Position numbers and translations under genes: made by a program
Part shown: positions 25,867 to 34,053 of the stretch, piece after piece
Layout: the number at the start of each line of letters is the position of its first letter
Position numbering within the stretch: the stretch's first letter is position 1
Notes under the pieces: model-generated
The model's input: only the letters and a program-made list of their open reading frames with translations
Told to the model about the DNA's origin: nothing
Database searches by the model: none
DNA from: an uncultured Christensenella sp.
Lineage (GTDB): Bacteria > Bacillota > Clostridia > Christensenellales > CAG-917
DNA length: 64,000 nt
Assembly (NCBI GenBank): GCA_910584155.1
Contig: CAJTYG010000004.1
Coordinates: 1 to 64,000 of the forward strand
Direction of reading: 5' to 3'

Positions 25867-25894
25867 GCATTATTGTTTTAAATAGTATTGTCAA
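25867..25894 (-). promoter_or_regulatory. Candidate promoter of the DUF1540 gene
   Basis: On the minus strand a consensus TTGACA (25889-25894) is followed after 16 nt by a weak -10, TAATGC (25867-25872). Confidence 0.35.
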
Positions 25895-25920
25895 AAAGTA
25901 TTATTTTTACACCGCTGCCG

Positions 25921-25949
25921 TTGATAAATGCCCGCCCTTGTGCTAAAAT
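25921..25949 (+). promoter_or_regulatory. Sigma-A promoter of the rplI operon
   Basis: TTGATA (25921-25926), 17-nt spacer, TAAAAT (25944-25949), with an extended TGC before the -10. It lies 32 bp upstream of the rplI start. Confidence 0.75.
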
Positions 25950-25980
25950 GTATGCAAATAAACTTCAAGGAGCAAACAAG

Positions 25981-26427
25981 ATGAAGGTCATTCTGTTAAA
26001 GGACGTAAAAGGCACGGGCAAAAAAGGCGAGGTCATAGAGGTAAGCGACGGATATGCTCGCAATTTCCTCATCAAAAAGGGGCTTGCGCAGGAGGGGACG
26101 GCTCAAAACGTCTATGTGCTCGAGCAGCGCAAAAAGGCGCAGGAGGCAAAAATTGCGCAGGAGCGTGCCGAGGCAAAGGAGCTTGCAAGCAAGCTCAAGG
26201 ATATAACCGTCACAGTCGCTGCAAAGGGCGGCGAAAACGGCGGCAAGATGTTCGGCTCCGTCACGGGCGAAATGATATCAAACGCACTTGCGCAGGCAGG
26301 CTACAGCATTGACAAAAAGAAGATAGAAATAAAGGAAAGCATACGTGACTTCGGCATGTTCGAGGTGCTGCTGCGCCTCTATCCCGAGGTCAGCCAGACG
26401 CTCAAAATAAACGTCGTAAGAGCGTAA
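25981..26427 (+). CDS. rplI: Ribosomal protein bL9
   Basis: bL9 binds 23S rRNA near the L1 stalk and stabilises ribosome spacing. The protein begins [20 protein letters not shown], followed by [16 protein letters not shown], the N-terminal RNA-binding domain signature, then the long charged connecting helix and a C-terminal domain with GGKMFGSVT. Length 148 is normal. The track frame starts 31 codons earlier without homology; AAGGAGC precedes ATG 25981. First gene of the operon rplI-trmN6-rsmI-lipoprotein. Confidence 0.97.
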   Translation: MKVILLKDVKGTGKKGEVIEVSDGYARNFLIKKGLAQEGTAQNVYVLEQRKKAQEAKIAQERAEAKELASKLKDITVTVAAKGGENGGKMFGSVTGEMISNALAQAGYSIDKKKIEIKESIRDFGMFEVLLRLYPEVSQTLKINVVRA

Positions 26428-26430
26428 AAT

Positions 26431-27132
26431 ATGGCGGAATATCTCACCGACTTAGGCATAGGCGACTATAAGATAATTCAGGACACGGACGGCTACTGCT
26501 TTTCGCAGGATTCCGTCCTGCTTGCAAATATCGCAAAGCTCGGCGGCAGGGACAGAGTGTTGGACTTGGGCTGCGGCAGCGGCATACTCGCCACGCTTGC
26601 GCTTATAAAAAAAGGCGTGCAATGCGCCGTCGGTGTGGAAATTCAACCCGAGCTTTGCGATATGGCAAAGCGCAGCGCTAAGCTGAACGGGTTGGATATG
26701 GAAATCATCAACTGCGACGTCAAGGACATCAAACGCCACATCAAGGCGGAAAGCTTTGACAAGGCGCTTTGCAATCCACCCTATTTTGTATCCCCGTCGC
26801 CGTCAAAGGCAGGGACAAGCGGAATAGCACGCACAGAGAGCGCCGCTACCCTCGACGACTTTATAAAGGCGGCAAGCTATTCGCTAAAATTCGGTGGCGA
26901 CCTTTATATAATCATCAAAGCCGCAAGGCTGCAAACGCTTATGGCTTCGCTTGAAAGACACGGGCTTGCCGCAAAGGAAATGACGCTGATATATCCCAAG
27001 CTGTCCCACGGCGTGGACGCAGTGATAGTCGGCGCAAAAAAGGGCGGCAAGGAAGGGCTTACGACAAAAACGTTTGTCGCCCAAAACGAGGACGGAGCTT
27101 TTACAAGCGAGTATCTTCAATTATATAGCTAA
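26431..27132 (+). CDS. tRNA1(Val) A37 N6-methyltransferase-like (TrmN6/YfiC family)
   Basis: A class I SAM methyltransferase. Motif I is RVLDLGCGSGILATLAL, motif II VGVEIQPELCDMA, and motif IV ALCNPPYFVSP, the NPPY motif of N6-adenine enzymes. The N-terminal GDYKIIQDTDGYCFSQDSVL stretch is characteristic of the TrmN6/YfiC (TrmA37-N6) family, which methylates A37 of tRNA1Val in E. coli. Length 233 is normal. It starts 3 bp after rplI and is followed 8 bp later by rsmI; this trmN6-rsmI order is common in Bacillota. Confidence 0.88.
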   Translation: MAEYLTDLGIGDYKIIQDTDGYCFSQDSVLLANIAKLGGRDRVLDLGCGSGILATLALIKKGVQCAVGVEIQPELCDMAKRSAKLNGLDMEIINCDVKDIKRHIKAESFDKALCNPPYFVSPSPSKAGTSGIARTESAATLDDFIKAASYSLKFGGDLYIIIKAARLQTLMASLERHGLAAKEMTLIYPKLSHGVDAVIVGAKKGGKEGLTTKTFVAQNEDGAFTSEYLQLYS

Positions 27133-27140
27133 GGTGAAAT

Positions 27141-27944
27141 ATGGCAAAACTGTATGTGGTCGGCACCCCGATAGGCAATTTAAAGGACATCACCCTGCGT
27201 GCGCTCGACACGCTGAGGGCTGTTGATATCATTGCCTGCGAGGACACACGCCACTCGCTGCCGCTGCTGTCGCACTATGATATACACGCAAAGCTTATAG
27301 CCTATCACAAATTCAACGAGGCGGAATGTAGCGAGCGCATTTTGGACAGCATAGAGAGCGGACAAAACGTCGCCCTCATCACCGACGCAGGTATGCCGTC
27401 CATAAGCGATCCGGGTGCGGAGCTCATCTCAAAATGCCATGAGAGGGGCGTAAACGTGGAGCTTGTCCCCGGACCTACCGCAGTCGCAAGCGCAGTCACG
27501 CTAAGCGGACTTAAGGCAAGCGGTTTCACGTTTTTGGGGTTTTTACCTGAAAAAAGTGCAGATAAAGCTGCGATTCTGTCAAAAGCGGCGGCAAGCGGAC
27601 TGCCGATAGTCATATACGTTGCGCCCCACGATCTGACAAAAACCGCAAACTCTCTTTTGAGTATACTCGGCGACCGCAGCGTCACGGTCGTGCGTGAAAT
27701 CACCAAAATGTACGAAAGCGTGACAAAAACCACCCTTGCGGATTTCCACTGCGAGGAAAGAGGCGAAATAGTTATGATAATCGAGGGCGCCGAGCAGACA
27801 AATCCCCTCAACTCGCTCACCGTGAAAGAGCATTTATCCCACTATATATCCCTCGGTATGGACAAAAAGGAAGCGGTCAAGCAGGTCGCCAAGGACCGCA
27901 ACCTGCCAAAAAACGAAGTCTATCAACAAGCCGTAGAGCTTTAA
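27141..27944 (+). CDS. rsmI: 16S rRNA (cytidine1402-2'-O)-methyltransferase RsmI
   Basis: RsmI 2'-O-methylates C1402 in the decoding centre of 16S rRNA. It belongs to the SPOUT-unrelated tetrapyrrole methylase fold: KLYVVGTPIGNLKDITLRA, then DIIACEDTRHSLPLLSHY, NVALITDAGMPSISDPGAEL and VELVPGPTAVASAVTLSG are all in place. The C-terminal extension ending KDRNLPKNEVYQQAVEL is the usual RsmI tail. An 8-bp gap separates it from the methyltransferase upstream, and AAGGTG precedes the ATG. Confidence 0.96.
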   Translation: MAKLYVVGTPIGNLKDITLRALDTLRAVDIIACEDTRHSLPLLSHYDIHAKLIAYHKFNEAECSERILDSIESGQNVALITDAGMPSISDPGAELISKCHERGVNVELVPGPTAVASAVTLSGLKASGFTFLGFLPEKSADKAAILSKAAASGLPIVIYVAPHDLTKTANSLLSILGDRSVTVVREITKMYESVTKTTLADFHCEERGEIVMIIEGAEQTNPLNSLTVKEHLSHYISLGMDKKEAVKQVAKDRNLPKNEVYQQAVEL

Positions 27945-27952
27945 GGAGAATT

Positions 27953-28630
27953 ATGAACAAAACTCTTTGCAAAACCGTCGCAATACTCTTGCTTGCCCTT
28001 GTGCTTATTTTCGCCTTAGTCGCCTGCGATAAGGACGACAGTACGCCCCATTCCGTCGTTGCCACATTCGAGCTAAACGAAAACGACGGCGCCGACAGCT
28101 TCACTATGCGAAAAGGCATTATCTTCAAATATAAGCAAAGCAAGCTAAACAGCATAAACGGTGTGAAAGCCACCGTGCGTGAAACAAACAAGGATAAAAA
28201 AATAGAGCTGATAGTAAATAACGTCAATAAAAACAACCTGTCCGCCGTGCTTGCCGCTATCACTGCAGAGCCGACGCTCAGATTTATGGACTTTTACAAC
28301 ATCGACGGTGAGCCGCTGTTTTTGGGCAATGGCAACGTAGCAAGCGTCGCCGTCATTCCCGACAATTTGGACAACCCCGCAATACAGATAGAATTTACAG
28401 CGCAAGGCGTTGAAAACATCAACCGCTACGTCGGCAGACATATCTCAATCTATTCCGACAACGAATACATCACTGACGCCGTCGTCAACGTAATGCTCGC
28501 AAGCGGCGGAGCAAAATTGTCCTTCAATTCGGGCAAAACCGACCTCGAAACCCAAGCCATCGCCGCCAAAATGAACGCCGCCCTATTCGGCTTGCAAATC
28601 AAAAACCTCGACATCAAATATGTAGGATAA
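27953..28630 (+). CDS. Lipoprotein resembling the SecD P1-head domain
   Basis: 225 residues with a lipoprotein signal (LALVLIFALVAC, Cys at lipobox). The mature part contains ADSFTMRKGIIFKYKQ and, near the C-terminus, IQIEFTAQGVENINRYVGRHI, then ISIYSDNEYITDAVVNVMLA and GKTDLETQAIAAKMNAALFG. This order (an [FT]..G.. stretch, Gk.laI..d......P.v...I.gG, then A..La..L) matches the SecD/SecDF P1 head subdomain, but no membrane channel part exists. Function unknown; possibly a secretion or folding accessory. Last gene of the rplI operon. Its final 144 nt are duplicated 4.05 kb downstream (32541-32684). Confidence 0.72.
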   Translation: MNKTLCKTVAILLLALVLIFALVACDKDDSTPHSVVATFELNENDGADSFTMRKGIIFKYKQSKLNSINGVKATVRETNKDKKIELIVNNVNKNNLSAVLAAITAEPTLRFMDFYNIDGEPLFLGNGNVASVAVIPDNLDNPAIQIEFTAQGVENINRYVGRHISIYSDNEYITDAVVNVMLASGGAKLSFNSGKTDLETQAIAAKMNAALFGLQIKNLDIKYVG

Positions 28631-28638
28631 AGCGATAT
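28487..28638 (+). repeat. 152-bp direct repeat, left copy (inside the lipoprotein 3' end)
   Basis: 28487-28638 is repeated at 32541-32692 with no gaps and three substitutions (28498, 28621, 28632). The left copy supplies the last 48 codons of the lipoprotein gene and 8 bp beyond its stop. The two copies bracket 3902 bp of AT-rich DNA carrying two genes. Confidence 0.95.
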
Positions 28639-28678
28639 ATTCATTGATTTTAGCAACTGCAAACTATTTATAAGCACA

Positions 28679-28707
28679 TTGACACCAAGCTCTTTGTTTG
28701 CTAAAAT
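28679..28707 (+). promoter_or_regulatory. Strong sigma-A promoter of the cassette
   Basis: TTGACA (28679-28684), 17-nt spacer, TAAAAT (28702-28707). Transcription would start about 23 nt before the ATG of the methyltransferase. It lies inside the inserted DNA, so the cassette brings its own promoter. Confidence 0.8.
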
Positions 28708-28736
28708 AGTAAAAAAGAAATAGCGATATAACATTT

Positions 28737-29624
28737 ATGGATTTATCAAAATTATTGTTGGAAAGTAGTAATTATATGTACGAGTATGCTATAAAAAAAT
28801 GCGGCTCTGATTTCGTCGATGAAAAACACGGCTGCGTTTGGTATCATTCAGTTTGGCAATATTTACGTATTTTAAATTGCGTTTCTTCTCCACAATGGCA
28901 TGAGGAATTTTATAGTGAGTCTTTAAAAAACGCTTTAAAAAACAATAATGAAGCTAAAATTCTCATTTCAGGAACCGCAGATTATTCTATGCTTCACTTG
29001 ATTGTAACTGAAGTGTCAAATTTATCCATAAAAACTACTATTACTATTTTAGACAAATGCGAAACGCCATTGGAAATTTGCAAATGGTATGTTAAAAATT
29101 ACGAAACTTATATTAATAATAATTCTAACTTAAACAATCTAATTACATTCGAATTTGTTCAAAAAGATATTCTCCTGTTAGATGCAGCACAAAAATATGA
29201 TATAATATGCGCTGATGCATTTCTGACACGTTTTGATAGATACTCAGCAAAGAGCATTTTATTGAAATGGAAAAATCATCTAAAATCAAATGGAAGAATT
29301 ATTACAACTATAAGAATACACGAAAACGAAACAAAATCATTATTATCCGCTACAATGAATATTTTAAATTTTAATAATAAGGTCAAATCTCGCTACAGTG
29401 AATTTATAAAACGCAACGGCTCTTTTCCTATAACAGAAGACCTATTACTTTTTTTATCAAATAGATATATAATCAAAATGCATAGCAATGCAATCGGCAA
29501 TAAAGATGAAATAATTCAACTGTTCAATGAATGTGACCTTACAATAGATATTGCTACAACAAGTTACGTCGAAGGCGAAGTTAACCCGACGGAGTATTTG
29601 CAAATAGTGGCAATCAAACAATAA
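28737..29624 (+). CDS. Putative SAM-dependent methyltransferase, cassette gene 1
   Basis: A 295-residue protein with a Rossmann-like order: AKILISGTADYSMLHLI (glycine-containing motif I-like loop), TITILDKCETPLEIC (acidic end of strand 2), ITFEFVQKDILLLDA (motif III-like Asp), YDIICADAFLTRF (motif IV-like) and LKSNGRIITTIRI (post-motif strand). This fits a class I SAM methyltransferase lacking the NPPY-type DNA motif, so the target could be a small molecule, protein or RNA. The N-terminal 70 residues are helical with YHSVWQYLRILN. There is no good ribosome-binding site at the ATG. Codons are AT-rich, unlike the upstream operon. The function within the cassette (self-marking, signal synthesis or effector) is unknown. 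Confidence 0.6.
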   Translation: MDLSKLLLESSNYMYEYAIKKCGSDFVDEKHGCVWYHSVWQYLRILNCVSSPQWHEEFYSESLKNALKNNNEAKILISGTADYSMLHLIVTEVSNLSIKTTITILDKCETPLEICKWYVKNYETYINNNSNLNNLITFEFVQKDILLLDAAQKYDIICADAFLTRFDRYSAKSILLKWKNHLKSNGRIITTIRIHENETKSLLSATMNILNFNNKVKSRYSEFIKRNGSFPITEDLLLFLSNRYIIKMHSNAIGNKDEIIQLFNECDLTIDIATTSYVEGEVNPTEYLQIVAIKQ

Positions 29625-29655
29625 ACTTAAAATTTAAATATAGTCGGAGTACAGT

Positions 29656-32520
29656 ATGAATACCATAAAAAAAGAACTCAATGCAGAAAGAAACTCTTTG
29701 ATTCCTTGGAAAATAGAGAGCGACAAAAGACTTTATTTAAATTTTAATCCCATATCTACTGATCCTAAATGGGTGGTAGAACTTGATTATGAATTGTTTG
29801 AAACTTCATTATCTCCCGAAAATAAATTAGATAAAAAGCAAGTAATTGACCATGCTTTAGTAAAGCTATTGTCAAATTTTAAAATCTTCACTGATTTAAA
29901 TTTCCAAAAGACCAATACTCCGGCTATAGACAATAACGGCGATGACTTGGTATTTAATGAACTTATTGATAAAATATCACATCTTCAGGAAAGCAGCTTT
30001 ATATCTATTGTAGGAGAAAACGGCAGTGGTAAAACGACATTGATAAAGCAATTCTGTTGTCAAAAAACAGATGCTAAAATATTTTGGTTTGATTTTAATG
30101 GCAGTTTTACAAATTTTATTGATAAACTTTATGAACTATTCACCTTAAACACGTCAGATTTTAATGGAGTTTTTCTGATTTTAGACAATATCGACTGTTG
30201 TGGGTTAGATACGGCACAGAATATTTTTGAGTTTTTTAAAGAAATTGTAAAAATAGTAAGAAGCACTAATAAATATATGCAACTGATTATAATACAAGAT
30301 GCGTATCATGTATTAGAATATACAGCTACAGACTATAATACAATTTTCGTATCGACGTCCTCTGTAATAAAAGATTTAAAAAATCAAAACTTTGATAATC
30401 TATCCAAAGCACCCCTACCGATACTACTACATAACTCATATGACAAGGACAACCCATCTGAGTTAGCACAATACTATATTAAAATCAAAGATGTAGAAAC
30501 CAGTTTCGCAGAGAAGCGTTTAATATATAAAGTTATTTTACTATCAAGTATGGGGATATATGTTCGCCTGTATAATGAAGAAACCAATATAGCAAAAAAA
30601 CTTATAACTTACTGTACAGGTATGAAATTATACAGCAACAACTCAATAGTTTTTGCGAATAAAGAATTAAGCAAATTAGTACTTGCGCAGATAGATAACA
30701 ATTTGTGGTATAAGTATAAATTTGACAAAGCTTTTAATGACGAAAAACCGTCCAATGTTGCTAAAAAAATAATAGAAAACTATTACAATAAAACTAAATT
30801 ATCTTTAACAAATATAGGCAATATCCTTGAGAACAACGCCTATAATTATTCTCAGCAAAGTGATAAACACAAATATCTTTTTGATTATATAGAACTAATT
30901 GCTATGGCATCAAACGCAAAAGCTCATTTAATATATGAAATTGAAAAGTCATATTTAGAAGGACGTGGCTATTTTGAAAACCATTTAGGAGCAATTTTGT
31001 TTGCAGCCGAAGCACTCGCAAAATACGACGATGATTGGAAAGCTTTAATTGCATGGAAACGTCTTGCAAGGTTTGTTAGAGATACTTACTATATCGATGG
31101 ACAAACTCTGCCGGAAATTAAGATTGATAGGAAATTTAATGAAAATACATATGTCGATTTTGATAACGGACCTCATTCCAATTCAATAAAAAATCAAATA
31201 CTCCTTCAAAATGAAGTTATTTCAATGTTCGGGAATGAAATGAATTTATCAGGTCAAAACAAAAATGAGTGCTTGGCGGAAGACAATTTTAGATATTTAT
31301 TATTGCAAAACAAAATTGATAATGATGATATCTTGGAAATCAACATCGAAAAATTTTATAAAACATATCTTCTCTCATTGTTATACGAGTTTGAAGTAAC
31401 TGCTCCACAAATTGAATTAGATGAAAAAAGAATAACTATTCTATTTAATAAAATTAAAAATAATATAATAGAAAACGAAGAAAATGATACCGCTTATTTT
31501 TACCCTGCTCGTGTACCTTGGGTATCCGCTAGAATGTTGTTTGCTTTATGCGAAACTCCTACATCGCTAGTTGCGTTGGCGCCAGATATAATACGCTATA
31601 AACGTCGTATTTGCAAATGGCTTGCAAGCTGTGGCTATGAAATACCTATTGAGGACTCCACAAAATATATGATATGGCTACCGGGAACGGGGCTATGGAA
31701 TGGCGTACTTGAAACCACTATGATGTGCACATTTGCCATAAAAGCTGCAGGCGGCAATGATATAGTCGTACAAAAAGGTTGCAATTATATTTTAAGTCAA
31801 GAGAATTCATGGTTCAAAAACAATTCATCTGCGGACGGAATATGGGCGTGTGAAACTATACTATTAAATTCATCCAATCAAGATTCATTACTACTGGCTC
31901 ATAATATAATGAACAAAATCAATTTTGATTCTCCATCTCAAATATTTACGACCAAAACAGAAAAACCCGATCGTAGCTTGGGCGATTCCCATATCGCCAA
32001 AACTTTAATTTCTTTAGCCTACAAATTGTCATCAAAAAAACCTGCAATCTTTATAGATAATAACGCATATGAGTATTCAAATAAAAAGGCATTCATATCA
32101 TTTGAAACATCAACAGGATGTGATGTAGCACAAAAAATTTACGACAGCATTATAAACAACGGCACTGTTCAGCCCTATATTTATACGCAACAAATGTCTG
32201 CCGGAAATTGGAAACAACAATTAAAAAATGCTATTTCTATTACCGATGTCTTCATTCTAGTCATATCAAAACGCACATTTGATTCTCAACCAGTATTAGA
32301 CGAACTTAAAATAAGGTTCGAAATGGGCGGACCAATATTACCCGTTTTATGCGAAGACTGTAACGGTGAAATAGCAATATCAGATTTTGCAAAGACTTAT
32401 TTAACACAAAGCGAAGTCCAAAAACTAATGGAAATATTAGATAAAAAACATAACAACGTAATTGATATTGCTATAACCAAAGATTATATCCAAAAAGTTT
32501 TACAATACATAATCAATTAG
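29656..32520 (+). CDS. STAND-like P-loop NTPase with C-terminal TIR domain, cassette gene 2
   Basis: 954 residues in three parts. An NTPase domain has Walker A GENGSGKT (120-127) and Walker B FLILDNID (173-180). A long helical region spans about 280-800, whose later part (GLWNGVLETTMMCTFAIKAA at 679-698, then GIWACETILL) recalls an alpha/alpha-toroid. A TIR-like domain follows at about 809-950: KAFISFETS (811-819), a GNWKQQLKNAI helix, VFILVISKRTFDSQPVLDEL (865-884) and GPILPVL. Glu883 sits where catalytic TIR NADases have their Glu. NTPase-sensor-TIR proteins are typical of abortive-infection immunity, where TIR depletes or converts NAD+. CGGAG precedes the ATG by 7 nt. It follows the methyltransferase by 31 bp. 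Confidence 0.78.
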   Translation: MNTIKKELNAERNSLIPWKIESDKRLYLNFNPISTDPKWVVELDYELFETSLSPENKLDKKQVIDHALVKLLSNFKIFTDLNFQKTNTPAIDNNGDDLVFNELIDKISHLQESSFISIVGENGSGKTTLIKQFCCQKTDAKIFWFDFNGSFTNFIDKLYELFTLNTSDFNGVFLILDNIDCCGLDTAQNIFEFFKEIVKIVRSTNKYMQLIIIQDAYHVLEYTATDYNTIFVSTSSVIKDLKNQNFDNLSKAPLPILLHNSYDKDNPSELAQYYIKIKDVETSFAEKRLIYKVILLSSMGIYVRLYNEETNIAKKLITYCTGMKLYSNNSIVFANKELSKLVLAQIDNNLWYKYKFDKAFNDEKPSNVAKKIIENYYNKTKLSLTNIGNILENNAYNYSQQSDKHKYLFDYIELIAMASNAKAHLIYEIEKSYLEGRGYFENHLGAILFAAEALAKYDDDWKALIAWKRLARFVRDTYYIDGQTLPEIKIDRKFNENTYVDFDNGPHSNSIKNQILLQNEVISMFGNEMNLSGQNKNECLAEDNFRYLLLQNKIDNDDILEINIEKFYKTYLLSLLYEFEVTAPQIELDEKRITILFNKIKNNIIENEENDTAYFYPARVPWVSARMLFALCETPTSLVALAPDIIRYKRRICKWLASCGYEIPIEDSTKYMIWLPGTGLWNGVLETTMMCTFAIKAAGGNDIVVQKGCNYILSQENSWFKNNSSADGIWACETILLNSSNQDSLLLAHNIMNKINFDSPSQIFTTKTEKPDRSLGDSHIAKTLISLAYKLSSKKPAIFIDNNAYEYSNKKAFISFETSTGCDVAQKIYDSIINNGTVQPYIYTQQMSAGNWKQQLKNAISITDVFILVISKRTFDSQPVLDELKIRFEMGGPILPVLCEDCNGEIAISDFAKTYLTQSEVQKLMEILDKKHNNVIDIAITKDYIQKVLQYIIN

Positions 32521-32540
32521 TTTTTGGCATAATCTTCTTA

Positions 32541-32684
32541 AACGTAATGCTTGCAAGCGGCGGAGCAAAATTGTCCTTCAATTCGGGCAAAACCGACCTC
32601 GAAACCCAAGCCATCGCCGCCAAAATGAACGCCGCCCTATTCGGCTTGCAAATCAAAAACCTCGACATCAAATACGTAGGATAA
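32541..32684 (+). pseudogene. Stranded 3' end of the SecD-like lipoprotein gene
   Basis: The last 48 codons of the lipoprotein gene (through the stop at 32682-32684) stand here without a 5' part. The preceding 20 nt (from the TIR gene stop) are unrelated to the lipoprotein. It is most simply the gene's original end, displaced by the cassette. Confidence 0.85.
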
Positions 32685-32692
32685 AACGATAT
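32541..32692 (+). repeat. 152-bp direct repeat, right copy
   Basis: Matches 28487-28638 at 149 of 152 positions. It is followed by the probable original operon terminator at 32711-32746. Confidence 0.95.
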
Positions 32693-32710
32693 TATACAAT
32701 TTCATACAAT

Positions 32711-32746
32711 AAAAGCGAGGGCACGTTTTATGTGCCCTTGCTTTTT
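32711..32746 (+). terminator. Terminator, probably original to the rplI operon
   Basis: AAAAGCGAGGGCAC / GTGCCCTTGCTTTTT around a GTTTTAT loop, with a following T-rich run. It now ends the cassette transcript. Confidence 0.88.
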
Positions 32747-32827
32747 ATTTAGTTTATGTAGCTTATTTAGTTTGCTTAAAAGCTTATGTAACTTATTTGA
32801 TTTAAGTCATTGCAACTAAAAGCTTGC

Positions 32828-33364
32828 TTATTTGAAGTATCTGTTGAGCAGTCCCTCAAACGCTTTGCCGTGACGTGCCTCGTCACGTGCCATCTCGTGC
32901 ACTGTGTCGTGGATAGCGTCAAGCCCTTCCTCTTTTGCACGCTTTGCAAGCGCAGTCTTGCCTGCGGTTGCGCCGTTTTCCGCAGCAACTCTCATCTCAA
33001 GATTTTTCTTTGTGGAATCTGTCACAATTTCGCCAAGCATTTCGCAGAATTTTGCTGCGTGCTCCGCCTCTTCAAAGGCTGCCTTTTCCCAGTAAAGACC
33101 GATTTCGGGATATCCCTCTCTGTGTGCGACTCTTGCCATTGCAAGGTACATACCAACCTCTGTGCACTCGCCCTCGAAGTTTGCCTTCAAGCCGTCATAA
33201 ATGTCCTGAGGGACGCCCTTACCCACGCCGATGACGTGCTCTGCCGCCCAAGACATTGCATTTGCTTCCTCTTTTTTAAGCTGTGCCTTGCAGATGGGGC
33301 ACACCGCTGGAGGATTTTCACCTTCATACACATAGCCGCAAACGGGACATACGTATTTTGCCAT
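32828..33364 (-). CDS. Reverse rubrerythrin (NADH-dependent peroxidase component)
   Basis: Rubrerythrins reduce hydrogen peroxide in anaerobes. Here the rubredoxin-like Fe(Cys)4 domain is N-terminal ([23 protein letters not shown]) and the diiron four-helix domain follows, with glutamates in [25 protein letters not shown] and [12 protein letters not shown]. This 'reverse' order is typical of clostridial enzymes. ATG 33364 (MAKYVCPVC) is the family start; AAAGGAGAG lies 11 nt upstream, and an ATG eleven codons earlier would encode this site. It is 231 bp downstream of a PerR-type gene on the same strand. Confidence 0.92.
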   Translation of the reverse strand: MAKYVCPVCGYVYEGENPPAVCPICKAQLKKEEANAMSWAAEHVIGVGKGVPQDIYDGLKANFEGECTEVGMYLAMARVAHREGYPEIGLYWEKAAFEEAEHAAKFCEMLGEIVTDSTKKNLEMRVAAENGATAGKTALAKRAKEEGLDAIHDTVHEMARDEARHGKAFEGLLNRYFK

Positions 33365-33595
33365 AATTTTGTACTCTCCTTTAAATTTATATTTCACCGT
33401 TATTCGGTAAAATTCATTATTTTGTTGTTCTAATCGCCTCTTTTCGTCCTAAGGCTACCGCCTTATTTATCGAAAAGCTTTTTAAGCGCAACCAAATCGT
33501 CGCATTTCGCACACATTCGTTCGCCGCAAATCCACCTTTCAGCCTCACCTGAAAGCTATATTTTGAAGTTCTGTCATTCAGCTTATTGCTTTCGT

Positions 33596-34012
33596 TTAGC
33601 CTCGTTGCGAAGCTTTGCAGAGTGCGGTTTTATCGGCGCATTTTGTGCACAAACCGTCAAAGGTTATCTGCGCATTTTGCAATTTAAATCCGCCATTGCT
33701 TTTTATGGAAGCCATAAAGCTCTTCTCATCCAAAAACACGTCCTCAATCGCACCGCACTGCTTGCAGACAAGGTGGGCGTGCATCACAGTTGTTTTGTCA
33801 AACACGGAGGCTCCGTTTTGCATTGTGACCTCTTGAATTACGCCCTCTGCAACCATCTTTCTGAGGATACGGTACACCGTTGCAAGGCTGATATACGGCA
33901 GCTCGTCTTTGACACGCTGATAGACGGCATCTGCCGTAGGATGATCCCACGCAGTGCAGACGACTCTTTCTATCACGTCTCTTTGAACTGTATTTCTGCC
34001 TCTGTCCGCCAT
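33596..34012 (-). CDS. perR: PerR/Fur-family metalloregulator
   Basis: A Fur-family repressor with winged helix (ATVYRILRKMVAEGVI) and metal sites. Aligned by eye to Bacillus PerR, the five regulatory ligands appear: His in DHPTADAVY, Asp in VFDKTT, the HAH pair, and Asp (not Glu) after CGAIE. Structural-zinc CxxC pairs are CKQC and CTKC. Asp at the PerR-104 position is the usual mark of a peroxide sensor. ATG 34012 gives a normal-length product, but its only ribosome-binding-like sequence is 15 nt away; the frame is open to 34069. Four Fur-type boxes cover the promoter, implying autoregulation. The reverse rubrerythrin is downstream. Confidence 0.82.
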   Translation of the reverse strand: MADRGRNTVQRDVIERVVCTAWDHPTADAVYQRVKDELPYISLATVYRILRKMVAEGVIQEVTMQNGASVFDKTTVMHAHLVCKQCGAIEDVFLDEKSFMASIKSNGGFKLQNAQITFDGLCTKCADKTALCKASQRG

Positions 34013-34053
34013 ATTTTGCTTGCAACTCACCTTTTTTGATAATGACTGCTTAT

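Larger units (their letters stand above)
28639..32540 (+). mobile_element. Inserted two-gene cassette between 152-bp gene-end repeats
   Basis: Between the repeats lie a promoter, a methyltransferase gene and an NTPase-TIR gene, all markedly more AT-rich than the flanking rplI operon. No integrase, transposase or inverted ends are present. The pattern, a target-gene 3' end restored by the left copy with the original 3' end stranded at the right, is that of insertion by site-specific or homologous recombination at a gene end. Confidence 0.75.

Noticed and set aside
28487..32692. The 152-bp repeats as an assembly error
   Set aside because: The copies differ at three positions and have different flanks, so they are not a simple duplication of one read path; still worth confirming with long reads.
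32810..33433. Plus-strand frame of 207 codons over the rubrerythrin gene
   Set aside because: Cys/Leu/Phe-rich antisense shadow of a well-defined rubrerythrin.
33420..33595. Short minus-strand peptide with CxxC (MCAKCDDLVALKKLFDK) between perR and rubrerythrin
   Set aside because: Only 17 codons from the ATG, no ribosome-binding site; too little to call a gene.
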